From positions 1-32,398 of the forward strand of contig UQBS01000032.1 in NCBI GenBank assembly GCA_900539345.1: 32,398 nt of DNA, in the 5' to 3' direction. The notes beneath the pieces were generated by a model. That model ran no database searches, had not been told where the DNA came from, and saw nothing but the letters and a program-made list of their open reading frames with translations. Below, in pieces: positions 8,438-16,864 of this stretch (its first letter is position 1; every line of letters begins with the position of its first letter). The translations under genes and the position numbers were made by a program. This DNA is from an uncultured Coriobacteriaceae bacterium. Lineage in GTDB: Bacteria > Actinomycetota > Coriobacteriia > Coriobacteriales > UMGS124.

Positions 8438-8492
8438 TTGCTGCATGATTGGGCAAGGGGCCCAGCCTGCATGTTTAACGGGGGGGTGGCGA

Positions 8493-9440
8493 GTGGACAT
8501 TCGTGCGCTTGAGGCGTTTTGTCGCACATGTGAGACGGGCTCGTTCAGTCGTGCCTGTGAAGGTGTCTTTATCTCGCGCCAGGCGCTGAGCCGAACCATT
8601 CAAACGCTTGAGCGCGAGGTGGGGTCACCACTTTTTGTGCGCTGTGCCGGCGGGGTGCAGCCTACCGAGCTCGCGCACATGATAGAACCCCACGCGCGCC
8701 GCATACTCGATGAGTACGAGGCTATTAAGACCGACATACGTCGCTATGAGCGGGGGCTTACGGGCACTCTCACGTTGGCAATCGAGCCGAATGCCGTCAT
8801 GACCCTGCCTACGGGCGTGCTGGGTGCGTATCGCAGTGCTCGCCCTGGCATATCCCTCAATTTAGTGACCACGTCGGGTTCATCGGCGCTTGAAAGCCTG
8901 ACTTCGGGCGAGGTTGACGGCGTTGTTTCCATTCCCATGTGTGACGATTCGTTTGAGTATGCAAGTGTTTTGCGCGAGCCATTGTGCATTGTAATACATG
9001 CCGAACAACTGGGGGCTACCCAGGCAAATTCACCCGACGATTCAGCCTCTCAATCGGCATTAAACCAGCTCACTGGCAAGGTTTTATGCGGTGTGGCCCG
9101 CGAGCATCCTATCGAGGCCCAAATCTGCGGCTATCTGGCGCGACACGGTGTCTTTGTCACTATGTGTTATGACTACCCGAGTGCAATGCTTGCCCTTGAG
9201 GCCACGCGGGCTGGCTTGGGCGGCTGCATCATGACTGCTGCTGCAGCAAGTAGCTTTACGGCGGAGAGTGGCCTTGTTGCCGTGCGCCTCGATGCGCCCG
9301 ATGCGGAGGGTTCCGATGACCCAGCGGGGCCGCCTCAATGGGAAGTTGGCGTCACGTATCGACGCGACTCTTCCAAGGCGCCCATGATTGCCGATCTGGT
9401 GACCTACCTGCGTGACGCATCGCATGCTGGGGGAGCGTAG
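8493..9440 (+). CDS. LysR-family transcriptional regulator
   Basis: 315 residues from a GTG start. The N-terminal winged helix-turn-helix is clear (FCRTCETGSFSRAC, then ISRQALSRTIQTLEREVGSPLF). It is followed by a two-lobed effector-binding domain starting near GTLTLAIEP. Length fits the family. The frame can be extended 29 codons to an ATG at 8406, but that start falls at the upstream hairpin. GTG 8493 has a G-rich ribosome site and begins with the usual VDIRALEAF-type LysR opening. It follows the 6484 flavoprotein on the same strand and probably controls that or a neighbouring reductase. The effector is unknown. The 240 bases after its stop contain no recognisable gene. Confidence 0.85.
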   Translation: MDIRALEAFCRTCETGSFSRACEGVFISRQALSRTIQTLEREVGSPLFVRCAGGVQPTELAHMIEPHARRILDEYEAIKTDIRRYERGLTGTLTLAIEPNAVMTLPTGVLGAYRSARPGISLNLVTTSGSSALESLTSGEVDGVVSIPMCDDSFEYASVLREPLCIVIHAEQLGATQANSPDDSASQSALNQLTGKVLCGVAREHPIEAQICGYLARHGVFVTMCYDYPSAMLALEATRAGLGGCIMTAAAASSFTAESGLVAVRLDAPDAEGSDDPAGPPQWEVGVTYRRDSSKAPMIADLVTYLRDASHAGGA

Positions 9441-9680
9441 TCGCATCTCGGCGTTGCCCGCGGCGTGCGGCAAGCTGTGTGGCGGCGTGCCTTGGGACCT
9501 GCGCAAATCAGTCGCATGCTTGTGTTGACGGTAGTTTCGGCGTCTTGCCGGGGTTTGAGTGGAGACCGGCCAGTAGCCCACGTGCCCGTTGGAGTCTGAA
9601 CTGTCTCTCATCTCGTGAACAACGGAAGTAAAGTCCGAGAAATGGGAAGCTTTTCATGTTTGCCGGTTTGCGGCGCAAGC
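9441..9680. other. Gene-free spacer between LysR and CobW genes
   Basis: About 240 bases between convergent genes. I see no credible reading frame, RNA or promoter here, and nothing that looks like a terminator for the LysR gene. Confidence 0.5.
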
Positions 9681-9725
9681 AAAACCCCGCGTGCCCACCG
9701 GTTGAGCGACGGGCGCGCGGGGCTT
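9681..9725 (-). terminator. Terminator of the CobW/ABC operon
   Basis: CCCCGCG (9685-9691) pairs with CGCGGGG (9716-9722). On the minus strand a TTTT run follows. It lies 37 bases past the CobW-type stop. About 65 bases including the loop and the gene-proximal flank closely match the terminator at 1899-1965, so the two are copies of one element. Confidence 0.7.
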
Positions 9726-9761
9726 GTTGGTTGTCGTGCTTGCCTGGTCAGGCCGGCGTGC

Positions 9762-10901
9762 TTACGCCTGCGGCTCCCAGTCGGTGAGGCAGGAGTCGAG
9801 GCTCGCCTCGATGGAGGCGCGATTCATGTTGCGGCCGATCACGCAGAGCTTGGTCATGCGGTCGCCGCAGACGGTGTCCCAGTCGTCGAGCATCTTGGGG
9901 TTCTCCAGTAGGATCTGGGAGCGCTCCTCAGCCGGCGCGCTTGCCACGAAGTAGCCGTTGGGGGAGAGGCTCATCTGCTTTCCCGCCTGCTCAAAGAGGT
10001 AGCACATGTCGGGGTTGATGGCAGCCCACAGCATGCCCTTCGTGCGGATGATGCTGCTGGGCCAGGCATGGGCGAGCTCGTTGAACTTGTCGGCGTCAAA
10101 CGGCTTGCGGCGCTCGTACACGAACGTCTCGATGCCGTATTCGAGCACTTCGGGGTCGTCGTGCTCCTCGGGGTGCTCCATGGCGTCGATCCAGGCGGCC
10201 GAATCGTAGGCGCGCTCGAAGTCGAAACGCCCCGTGTTCATGATCTCGTTGAGCGGTACATTGGACTGCGTGGCCTCCACGATCTTTGCGTCCTTCTGCA
10301 GGCTGCGTACGATGGCCTTGAGCTCGGCAATCTGCTCGGGCGTCACCTTGTCGCACTTGTTGAGCACGAGCGTGGTGCAAAACTCAATCTGCTGGATGAG
10401 CAGGCTTTCGATGTCGTCCTCGTCGATGTCGTCGGCCAAAAGGTCGCGCCCGCCGTGGAACTCGTCGTACATGCGCGCGCAGTCCACCACGGCGATGATA
10501 TTGTCCAGGGCCAGCGGCGCATGCCCGCCGTAGCGGCTCTCGTCGCAGAAGTTCGAGATGGTGTAGGCAATCGGGATAGGCTCGCAGATGCCCGACGCCT
10601 CGATGATGATGTAGTCGAAGTCGCCCGAGTCGGCAATCTGGCCAAGCTGGCGGGTGAGGTCGTCGGAGAGCGTGCAGCAGAGGCACCCGTTCGTCATGGG
10701 AATGAGGTCGCCGTCTACCTGGGTGAGCCCGCCCTTCTGGATGAGCGAGGCGTCCACGTTGACCTCGCCGATGTCGTTGACGATGACGGCGGCACGGATG
10801 CCCTCCTCATTTTGAAGGATATGGTTGAGAAGCGTGGTCTTGCCGGCCCCGAGGTAGCCGGTGAGCAGGGCGATCTTCGTCTGCTTGCGGGTCTTGGTCA
10901 T
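9762..10901 (-). CDS. CobW/COG0523-family GTPase (metal chaperone type)
   Basis: 379 residues. It has the P-loop GYLGAGKTTLLNH near the N-terminus, the COG0523 hallmark metal site GCLCC, an EASGI switch segment and the guanine-specificity motif NKCD. A CobW C-terminal domain follows. Family members use GTP hydrolysis to deliver or insert a metal (zinc, cobalt, iron or nitrile-hydratase metal). ATG 10901 is preferred: AAGGGAG lies nine bases upstream and the upstream extension is unlike the family. It lies 137 bases downstream of the ABC ATPase gene on the same strand, with its own TATAAT, so it can be made separately. Placement after an iron-type ABC transporter suggests a role in metal handling. 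Which metal is not decidable. Confidence 0.88.
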   Translation of the reverse strand: MTKTRKQTKIALLTGYLGAGKTTLLNHILQNEEGIRAAVIVNDIGEVNVDASLIQKGGLTQVDGDLIPMTNGCLCCTLSDDLTRQLGQIADSGDFDYIIIEASGICEPIPIAYTISNFCDESRYGGHAPLALDNIIAVVDCARMYDEFHGGRDLLADDIDEDDIESLLIQQIEFCTTLVLNKCDKVTPEQIAELKAIVRSLQKDAKIVEATQSNVPLNEIMNTGRFDFERAYDSAAWIDAMEHPEEHDDPEVLEYGIETFVYERRKPFDADKFNELAHAWPSSIIRTKGMLWAAINPDMCYLFEQAGKQMSLSPNGYFVASAPAEERSQILLENPKMLDDWDTVCGDRMTKLCVIGRNMNRASIEASLDSCLTDWEPQA

Positions 10902-10965
10902 GCTTTCGTGCTCCCTTGCGCTATGCGCCGCGTACCTGCGCGCGGCTTTGGTGTACAGACGGCGC

Positions 10966-10971
10966 ATTATA
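10966..10971 (-). promoter_or_regulatory. -10 box (TATAAT) before the CobW-type gene
   Basis: On the minus strand a perfect TATAAT lies about 65 bases before the CobW-type ATG. A good -35 at the normal distance is not evident. Two TGTACA palindromes (10952-10957 and 10996-11001) flank it and could be regulator sites. Confidence 0.45.
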
Positions 10972-11038
10972 TCCCCCATGCGTGTGGAGGCGAGGTGTAC
11001 AAGGAGCGGGAAAGGGGTCGATTCGAGGGTGTTGTACC

Positions 11039-11830
11039 CTAGCGCGTCCGATGGGGGTAGCGGTATGCCACGGTGAGGCCGCCGTCCCAGTCGTCGCCTG
11101 CAGGGCCTGCCGGAGTCACGCGGGCCTCGACGTCGTACACCTCGCGGATGCGCTCGGACGTCACGACTTCTTCCACCGGACCTGAAGCCACAACAGAGCC
11201 CGCTTTCATGAGGCACACGCGGTCGACGAATCTGCTTGCCATGGCGAGGTCGTGCAGGGCGGCCAGGCAGCTCACGCCCAGGTCACGTGCTATGGCGAGT
11301 GTCTGCAGCTGGTGCTTGATATCCAGGTGGTTCGTCGGTTCGTCCAAGATGAGGAATTCTGGCTTTTGCGCCAGCGCACGCGCCAAGATGACGCGCTGCT
11401 TCTCCCCGCCCGACAACGATGCGAACGAGCGGTCGGCAAAGTGAGCCATGTCTACCATATCAAGGGATTGAGCGACAATCTCCTGATCGGAATCCGTCTC
11501 GCGTGCGAGCATGCCCATGTGGGGCGCACGGCCCATGAGCACTACCTCGCGCACCGTGAAGTCGAAGGCGATGTCGTTGAACTGGCTCACAACGGCCACC
11601 CGGCGTGCGAACTCCTTTTGGGCGATCGTACGTTCATCTTGGCCATCCCACAGAATCTGGCCGGAGTATTTCCTGTTCAGACGATATATCGCCCGCAGTG
11701 TTGTGGACTTGCCGCAACCGTTGGGGCCGAGCATGCCCACGAACTCGCCGTCGCCCACGGTGAGCGACACGTCGGAAACGATTGGCTTGCGGTGGATGGC
11801 CACCGAAAGGTTGCGCACCTCGAGTTGCAT
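11039..11830 (-). CDS. ABC transporter ATPase, iron-siderophore/cobalamin type
   Basis: 263 residues of the FecE/FhuC/BtuD family. Walker A is GPNGCGKST (about 34-42), the Q-loop is VVSQFND, the signature is LSGGEKQR, Walker B is FLILDEPTNHLD, and the switch His lies in ALHDL. The protein is cytoplasmic and powers import through the neighbouring permease. Its start is 12 bases after the permease stop, and the permease TGA merges with a TGAGGGGGAA ribosome site, so the genes are translated from one message. The gene order (binding protein, permease, ATPase) and the adjacent AraC regulator and esterase suggest ferric-siderophore import. Cobalamin or heme import remains possible. Confidence 0.93.
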   Translation of the reverse strand: MQLEVRNLSVAIHRKPIVSDVSLTVGDGEFVGMLGPNGCGKSTTLRAIYRLNRKYSGQILWDGQDERTIAQKEFARRVAVVSQFNDIAFDFTVREVVLMGRAPHMGMLARETDSDQEIVAQSLDMVDMAHFADRSFASLSGGEKQRVILARALAQKPEFLILDEPTNHLDIKHQLQTLAIARDLGVSCLAALHDLAMASRFVDRVCLMKAGSVVASGPVEEVVTSERIREVYDVEARVTPAGPAGDDWDGGLTVAYRYPHRTR

Positions 11831-11842
11831 GACGGTTCCCCC

Positions 11843-12904
11843 TCAGTTGCCTTTGAAGCTGTAATTGCGCGCCACCATGATGTAGACGAAGAACGGGGCG
11901 CCGATGAGTGCGGTCAGGATGCCGATGGGCACCTCGGAGTTGACGATGAGCGTGCGCGCCGCCGCATCGGCCCACAGCATGAACACCGCCCCGATGAGCA
12001 CGGCGGCCGGGATGAGACGTCGATGGTCTGAACCCACAAGCGAGCGGGCGATGTGGGGGATCATGAGGCCCACGAAGCCGATGGTGCCCACAGCGGACAC
12101 CATGCACCCCACAAGCAGGGCGGATACGACCAGGTACACCCAGCGCCTTCGCGCTGTGTTCAAGCCAAGCGTCGTGGCGGCCTCGTCGCCCATGAGCAGG
12201 ATGTTGAGCGAACGGAACTGTGTGAGGAAGAAGAGCGTGCCGGCCAGCACCACGCCCAGCACGAGCCAGACGTTGTCCCAGCCGGCCCGCGTGAGCGACC
12301 CCATCGTCCAAAACTTGAGGTCAAGCATACCCTGCGCGTCGGCCGCCACGGTGATGATGAAGTTAGACAAGGCCGTGAACAGGGCGTTTAGTATCATGCC
12401 GGACAAAACGAGCTTGCTTGTGGTCATCTTGCCGCCGGCAGAGGCCAGAAGTAGCACGCCGACGGTTGCCACAATCGAGCCCAAAAACGAGAAGAACGAG
12501 ACTGACCCCACACCGTCCACTAGGGCAATCGAGCCGGCACCGCACATGATGGCGAGCGTGGCGCCGAAGCTGGCACCTGAGGAAATACCCAGGATATAGG
12601 GCTCTGCCAGGGTGTTTTGCACGCTTGCCTGCATGACGACGCCCGCCAGCGCAAGGCCAGCGCCTACGGCGGCACCCAGCAGGATGCGCGGAAAACGCAG
12701 ACGCCAGATGATGTTGTCGGTGGACACGCCGATGTGACCGTCATTGGGCAGGGGTGTGCCGAACAGGTGGTTTGTCAGAATGGCGAACGCGTCGGGAAGG
12801 GAGACGTCGATTGCCCCCAAGCATGATGTCGCGACCATGCTGGCGAGCAGCCCGCACACGAGCACACAGATGAATGCCCGGAACGGGCCGCTGCGCCTCA
12901 GCAT
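11843..12904 (-). CDS. FecCD-family ABC permease
   Basis: 353 residues with about nine or ten membrane segments. It matches the FecCD/BtuC family, with recognisable landmarks: LRFPRILLGAAVGAGLALAG near residue 75, EPYILGISSGASFGA after it, and GLMIPHIARSLVGSDHR in the C-terminal half, which is the cytoplasmic loop that docks with the ATPase. Only one permease gene is present, so the channel is probably a homodimer. The ribosome site AGGGGA lies four bases before ATG, and the gap to the binding-protein stop is nine bases, so the genes are co-transcribed. It forms the membrane pore for the substrate delivered by the upstream binding protein. Confidence 0.92.
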   Translation of the reverse strand: MLRRSGPFRAFICVLVCGLLASMVATSCLGAIDVSLPDAFAILTNHLFGTPLPNDGHIGVSTDNIIWRLRFPRILLGAAVGAGLALAGVVMQASVQNTLAEPYILGISSGASFGATLAIMCGAGSIALVDGVGSVSFFSFLGSIVATVGVLLLASAGGKMTTSKLVLSGMILNALFTALSNFIITVAADAQGMLDLKFWTMGSLTRAGWDNVWLVLGVVLAGTLFFLTQFRSLNILLMGDEAATTLGLNTARRRWVYLVVSALLVGCMVSAVGTIGFVGLMIPHIARSLVGSDHRRLIPAAVLIGAVFMLWADAAARTLIVNSEVPIGILTALIGAPFFVYIMVARNYSFKGN

Positions 12905-12913
12905 GTGTTCCCC

Positions 12914-14017
12914 TTAGGCCTGCGGGTACAGGACGTCGAGGATCTTCTCGGCCGAGTCGAACACGCGCGGGGATGCGTCCATAAACTCGGCGTAAGGAAT
13001 CTCGACGATCTTCTTGTTGGCGACGGCGGGGACCTCCTGCACGGAGGGCTCGGCGTAGATGGTGTCGAGCACGAGCGGATCGGTGTCAGCGTTGCGGTTG
13101 GCGGTGATGTAGAGGATGACGTCGGGGTTGAAGGCGACGAGATTCTCGTAGGTGAGGCCCGAGGCGCTCTCGGTGGACGCCATGGTGGCACCCATGGCCT
13201 CGATCATGTTGAACTGCAGGCTGGCGCCGGTTTTGCCGCCGAATGTGCCGAACGTGCCGTCCTTGAAGTTGGTCATGATGAGCACGCTCTGGGCGGCTTC
13301 GGCTGCCGCGGCTGCCTCGGCAACACGGGACTCAATGGCGGCAAGGCGATCTTGCAGGTCGTTTACCAGGTCGGATGCGGCCTCCTGGGCGTCGAAAACC
13401 TCGGCGACGTTCTTGATGTCGTCCACGATGCCCTGCAGCGTGGGGTTCATCTTTGCCGAGGTGGCGGGCTGGATGTAGACGTTGATGCCCATCTCGTTGT
13501 AGTCGGCGGCGCTCGTCTGGCCGTCCTTGTTGAACGTCATGGCGCGGCCCATGACCACCTCGGGGCCCACGCCCACGATCGTCTCGCGGGAGAGGGTCTT
13601 CTTGTCGCCGAGCTGGGGAATCTGCGCGTAGGCGTCGGCCACGGTCTCGGGCATCGTCGCCTCGGGCGTCACGGTGCCCACGACGCGATCGGCGAGGCCG
13701 AGCAGGCACATGATCTCGGCCATCGAGTCGGTCAGAGTGACGGCCGTGGCCGGGGCGGCCTCGAAGGTCTGCTCGAACTCGGTGCCTTCGCCGTCTACCA
13801 GAGCGAGGGTGAGGGGATAGGCGGTTGCGGCAGGCACGTAGGGCTCGGTGGAAATTGCCTGCTCAGCAGGGGCTTCGGTGGTTGCGCCCGATTCCTCGAC
13901 GGGCTTGGCGTCATCGGCCCAGGCCGTGCGGGCCGAAGCGGCTGCGAAAACGGGCAGGGCGAAGGCCAGGCCGGCGGCTGCGGCAAACTGGCGGCGGTTC
14001 ATGCAAAGACGATCCAT
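12914..14017 (-). CDS. Tat-exported ABC substrate-binding protein, ferric-siderophore type
   Basis: 367 residues. The N-terminus carries a Tat-like signal (NRRQFAAAAG, about 6-15) and an Ala-rich core ending near TAWADDA. The body matches the TroA/FecB superfamily: LVDGEGTEFEQTFEAAPATAV, IMCLLGLADRVVGT, a long helical backbone, and NPDVILYITANRN. No lipobox cysteine follows the signal, which is unusual for a Gram-positive binding protein; it may be released or held by an uncleaved signal helix. ATG 14017 has AAGGA nine bases upstream; other in-frame starts at 14002 and 14023 are less well placed. It is the first gene of the minus-strand transport operon and is divergent from an AraC regulator. 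The substrate is inferred from context only. Confidence 0.88.
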   Translation of the reverse strand: MDRLCMNRRQFAAAAGLAFALPVFAAASARTAWADDAKPVEESGATTEAPAEQAISTEPYVPAATAYPLTLALVDGEGTEFEQTFEAAPATAVTLTDSMAEIMCLLGLADRVVGTVTPEATMPETVADAYAQIPQLGDKKTLSRETIVGVGPEVVMGRAMTFNKDGQTSAADYNEMGINVYIQPATSAKMNPTLQGIVDDIKNVAEVFDAQEAASDLVNDLQDRLAAIESRVAEAAAAAEAAQSVLIMTNFKDGTFGTFGGKTGASLQFNMIEAMGATMASTESASGLTYENLVAFNPDVILYITANRNADTDPLVLDTIYAEPSVQEVPAVANKKIVEIPYAEFMDASPRVFDSAEKILDVLYPQA

Positions 14018-14224
14018 GTACATCCATCCTTTCGTGGTGGCGGGCGCAGTCTGCGCGGGCATTCCGGCGGAATCCCTCAAGCAGACGTGCCTCGATGTGA
14101 CAAAGGAATCTTTATCTAACTTATGAAAGTTGAACATAGCATACTCTTTAATCCATGGACAAATCAGACGGCTACCATAAACTGAACTCATCAGCTACCA
14201 TCACATGTTATGGAAGGCTTACTC
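14018..14224. promoter_or_regulatory. Divergent promoter region of iron-type operon and AraC gene
   Basis: GCTACCAT is directly repeated at 14171 and 14194, a 23-bp spacing like the paired half-sites of AraC proteins. AACTT-ATGA-AAGTT (14118-14131) is an inverted repeat nearer the transport operon. On the minus strand TTGTCC and TATGTT, 18 bp apart, could form the operon promoter. No riboswitch-like structure was recognised. Confidence 0.5.
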
Positions 14225-15064
14225 ATGAATGCACACCCATCGGCACTGGAGCTGCGGCGCGCCTACGCCCAGCGGCCCTTCAGCGTGTTTGCCGTCAGCC
14301 GCCAAGTCAAGCTTCCTGGTGAATGTGCGCGTTACTCAACCATTCACTCGGCGATGATCTTCCCCGTGCGGGGTCGAGCGCGATTTGCCCTGGGTGGGGA
14401 GTGTCTGGAGGGCCGCCGCGGCGTGGTCTTGCATGGCTGCCCGCACAAAGACCTGCTGTTCGAGGCTGTGGGCACCGAGCCGTTTGAACACATCAACGTG
14501 TACTATGAGGCCAACAGCGACGAGACGGGCGACCCGCACCACTGGATGATGCGACCCTTTGACTTTGTACCCGACAACTACGACGAGCTCATGGCGCGTG
14601 TCGAGGCCCTCGAGGCGCTCAATGCGGCCGCAACGCTTGACAGTCGCCTCAATCAGATTGTGGGCGCCACCAACCTTCTGCGCACGATGTTCGACCCCTC
14701 GCCTCGCACGCGGGCCGACGAGCGCATGGCGCGGGCCCGTGCATATATCGAGACGCACTTTGCCGAGCCGCTATGCCTGGACGACCTGGCTGCGCGCTAT
14801 GGCATGGGGGCCCAGCGTTTTTCATACTGCTTTGCGCGGGCTCATCGCGTGCGGCCCATGAACCTGCTCATCTCCCTGCGCCTTGAGCAGGCCATGCGCC
14901 TGCTGCAGACCGACATGCGCGTGAAAGACGTGGCCCATGCCGTCGGTTACGACGACCCCCTGTACTTCAGCCGCCTGTTCAAGCGGCATTACGGCTGCTC
15001 GCCGAGCGAGGCCCGCAGGGACGTCGAGCAAGGCGCGGCCGCAGGGCTGAGGGACGATGGCTGA
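14225..15064 (+). CDS. AraC-family transcriptional regulator
   Basis: 279 residues. The N-terminal half is a cupin-like sensor region (FPVRGRARFALGG). The C-terminal 100 residues carry two helix-turn-helix motifs typical of AraC/XylS: CLDDLAARYGMGAQRFSYCF and VKDVAHAVGYDDPLYFSRLFKRHYG. ATG 14225 has GGAAGG seven bases upstream; an in-frame ATG 15 bases earlier overlaps that site and is less likely. The gene is divergent from the ABC transporter operon and 64 bases before the esterase gene, so it probably controls both. In other bacteria AraC regulators of this kind activate siderophore uptake when the ferric siderophore is bound. Whether that applies here is inference. Confidence 0.88.
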   Translation: MNAHPSALELRRAYAQRPFSVFAVSRQVKLPGECARYSTIHSAMIFPVRGRARFALGGECLEGRRGVVLHGCPHKDLLFEAVGTEPFEHINVYYEANSDETGDPHHWMMRPFDFVPDNYDELMARVEALEALNAAATLDSRLNQIVGATNLLRTMFDPSPRTRADERMARARAYIETHFAEPLCLDDLAARYGMGAQRFSYCFARAHRVRPMNLLISLRLEQAMRLLQTDMRVKDVAHAVGYDDPLYFSRLFKRHYGCSPSEARRDVEQGAAAGLRDDG

Positions 15065-15128
15065 TGGGGGAGTGCCTTGCCACAGAAGTGAGACAAATCG
15101 ATAGACTTGAAAAGGAGAGCTGGTAGAT

Positions 15129-15866
15129 ATGCCAATTGTTGACAATGAAGACGAGCGCGAAGGAATCTCGTCCCTTGCGATTATGCATGAGGTGATTGCG
15201 GGGGTTTCCTGCGTTGTGGCGCGTTCGAGCGGCAGTGCCTCTGCGCCCGGCGCGCTTGTGGTTCTCGACGGGACGCGCGTGCTGCGCCGTGTGGATCGCC
15301 TGGTTGCCGAGGGCAGGCTCGACCCAGCATGCTTGCCGCTTATGGTGGGCATTGACCCCGACCCCGCCGACCGCGGCCTTGCGCAGTATACCCCCTGGTC
15401 ACACCCGGCTTACAAGCCTGGCGCACCTGATTTCGGCGGCAGTGCCGAGGTGTTTTTGGCGGATACGGTGCTACCGGTGGCTACGGCGTTGCGACGCCAA
15501 AACCCCGAGGGGCCCATCGGCTTGCTTGGTTACTCGCTTGCTGGTTTATTCTGTCTGTTCGCCATGCTTAACACCGATGTGTTCTCAACGTATCTTCTCG
15601 CAAGCCCTAGCACGTGGTATCCAGGCATCGTGAACCGTGTCGCCCGGACGCCCCTGGCGTGCGACCCCCGTGTCGTTGTGGCTTGCGGTGCCAACGAGGG
15701 TCTCGACCATCCCGAGCCTATCGCCGGCATCCGCCAGGATACTGACCGTCTCGTCGCGAGCCTCTCGGAGCGCCTGACATGCCGGCCGGTCGTCGTTATT
15801 GACGAACTCGACCATCACCGGGGCCTCGCCGCCCGTCTTCAGGCCCTCCTCGAGCGCTGGGGGTAG
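15129..15866 (+). CDS. Alpha/beta-hydrolase, siderophore esterase-like (Fes/IroE type)
   Basis: 245 residues without a signal peptide, so probably cytoplasmic. It resembles the putative esterase/enterochelin esterase family: a GIDPDPADRGLAQYTPW region, a nucleophile elbow GLLGYSLAGLF (Ser in GYSLAG), a YLLASPSTWYPG strand, an acidic segment near GANEGLD, and a C-terminal DELDHHRGL supplying the catalytic His. These proteins hydrolyse tri-catechol siderophores after import to release iron. AAGGAG lies eleven bases before ATG. The position directly after the AraC regulator and next to the iron-type ABC operon supports siderophore use. A different ester substrate cannot be excluded. No biosynthetic genes are present, so foreign siderophores would be used. 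Confidence 0.78.
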   Translation: MPIVDNEDEREGISSLAIMHEVIAGVSCVVARSSGSASAPGALVVLDGTRVLRRVDRLVAEGRLDPACLPLMVGIDPDPADRGLAQYTPWSHPAYKPGAPDFGGSAEVFLADTVLPVATALRRQNPEGPIGLLGYSLAGLFCLFAMLNTDVFSTYLLASPSTWYPGIVNRVARTPLACDPRVVVACGANEGLDHPEPIAGIRQDTDRLVASLSERLTCRPVVVIDELDHHRGLAARLQALLERWG

Positions 15867-15923
15867 GAGTCGGCGACAGGCATCTCCGCCCGCAACGATA
15901 AGGCTTGTAACGCTCGATAGAAT

Positions 15924-16090
15924 GGCCCGAGTCCGTTATGGTCGGTTACTTGTGCGCTCACCCGAATAAGCCTGAGTCCGTTACGGGCGATTATCCGCGC
16001 TTGCCTGAATATGCCTGAGCCTGTTACAGGCGATTACCTGCGCGCTTGCTAGAATATGGCCAAATCCGCCGCAGGCGATTGCCTACGCAC
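15924..16090 (+). repeat. Short tandem repeats upstream of the LUD gene
   Basis: About four imperfect units of 43-45 bp start at 15924, 15969, 16012 and 16057. Each carries a gGCCtGAGTCCG-like head, a GGCGATTA-like middle, and a GAATA element. TAGAAT, a good -10 match, occurs just before the first unit (15918) and in the last (16050). The array ends at the ribosome site of the LUD-domain gene. It could be a repeated promoter or operator. Confidence 0.7.
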
Positions 16091-16105
16091 ACCGAGGAGA
16101 GGCCT

Positions 16106-16705
16106 ATGAACATCGAGCTTGCCCTTGCGAACCTGAAGCGCCATGGTTTTGACGCCGTGTATTTCGAAACCGCTGCTCGGGCGGCTGAGTATGTCGCCGG
16201 CGAGCTGAAAGGTCTGTCGGTGGGCATCGGCGGCAGCAAGACTGTCGAGGCCATGGGATTGTATGAGACCCTTGCCGAGCAGGGCGAGGTATATTGGCAT
16301 TGGAAGCAACCCACTGTCGAGGAGCGTGAGCGCGCCGCGCATGCCCAGACGTACCTGAGCTCGGCAAACGGCATCTCCGAGACGGGCGAGATCGTAAACA
16401 TCGACGGTATGGGCAATCGTGTGGCCTCTACCATCTACGGCCATGACCGCGTTGTGTTCGTCGCCGGCATCAACAAGCTCGCCCCCAACTTGCATGCGGC
16501 GATCGCCAGGGCCAAGAACATCGCCTCCCCGCTCAACGCGCGCAGGTTCGGCAAGCAGACGCCCTGCGTCCTCAGCGAGCCCATGCGTTGCCACGACTGC
16601 GACTGCGCTGACCGCATCTGCCGCGCCACCGTCATCCTCGACCGCAAGCCCATGGGCATCGCCCGCATGGACGTCGTCCTCATCGGCGAGGAGCTGGGGT
16701 ATTAA
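16106..16705 (+). CDS. LUD-domain protein (LutC/DUF162-like)
   Basis: 199 residues. The opening MNIELALANLKRHGFDAVYF, the SVGIGGSKTVEAMGL strand and VYWHWKQP are typical of the lactate-utilisation LUD/DUF162 family. Near the C-terminus CHDCDCADRIC, with a Cys shortly before it, gives a cysteine cluster seen in many single-domain members. LutC itself works with iron-sulfur partners LutA and LutB in lactate oxidation, but these are absent here. As a lone gene it is better described as a LUD-domain protein of uncertain function. ATG 16106 has AGGAGAGG three bases upstream; the longer frame from 16046 runs back into the repeat array and is rejected. It is probably monocistronic. Confidence 0.85.
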   Translation: MNIELALANLKRHGFDAVYFETAARAAEYVAGELKGLSVGIGGSKTVEAMGLYETLAEQGEVYWHWKQPTVEERERAAHAQTYLSSANGISETGEIVNIDGMGNRVASTIYGHDRVVFVAGINKLAPNLHAAIARAKNIASPLNARRFGKQTPCVLSEPMRCHDCDCADRICRATVILDRKPMGIARMDVVLIGEELGY

Positions 16706-16864
16706 GAGGACGAACCGGGGGCGACGACCCAGCGAGAAAGCCTGAAGAATGGAGGCGCGCGTCAGAGTCAGCGGCCTCATGGGGGGGATGAAAGAGCGGG
16801 CGTGAGTGGTTCAGGCCAGCCGTTCCGCAGGTAGCCAGGGCCGCCGGTTGAGGTTTCAAACGGG

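Noticed and set aside
6253..8529. Long minus-strand frame opposite the Tat flavoprotein
   Set aside because: Antisense shadow of a strongly supported gene. It lacks domain motifs and runs through intergenic regulatory sequence on both sides.
14018..14224. Cobalamin riboswitch upstream of the ABC operon
   Set aside because: No conserved B12-box-like segment or multi-stem fold was seen; the context and esterase favour siderophore iron.
15924..16090. 43-45 bp repeats considered as a CRISPR array
   Set aside because: The whole unit is repeated with divergence; there is no conserved-repeat/unique-spacer alternation.
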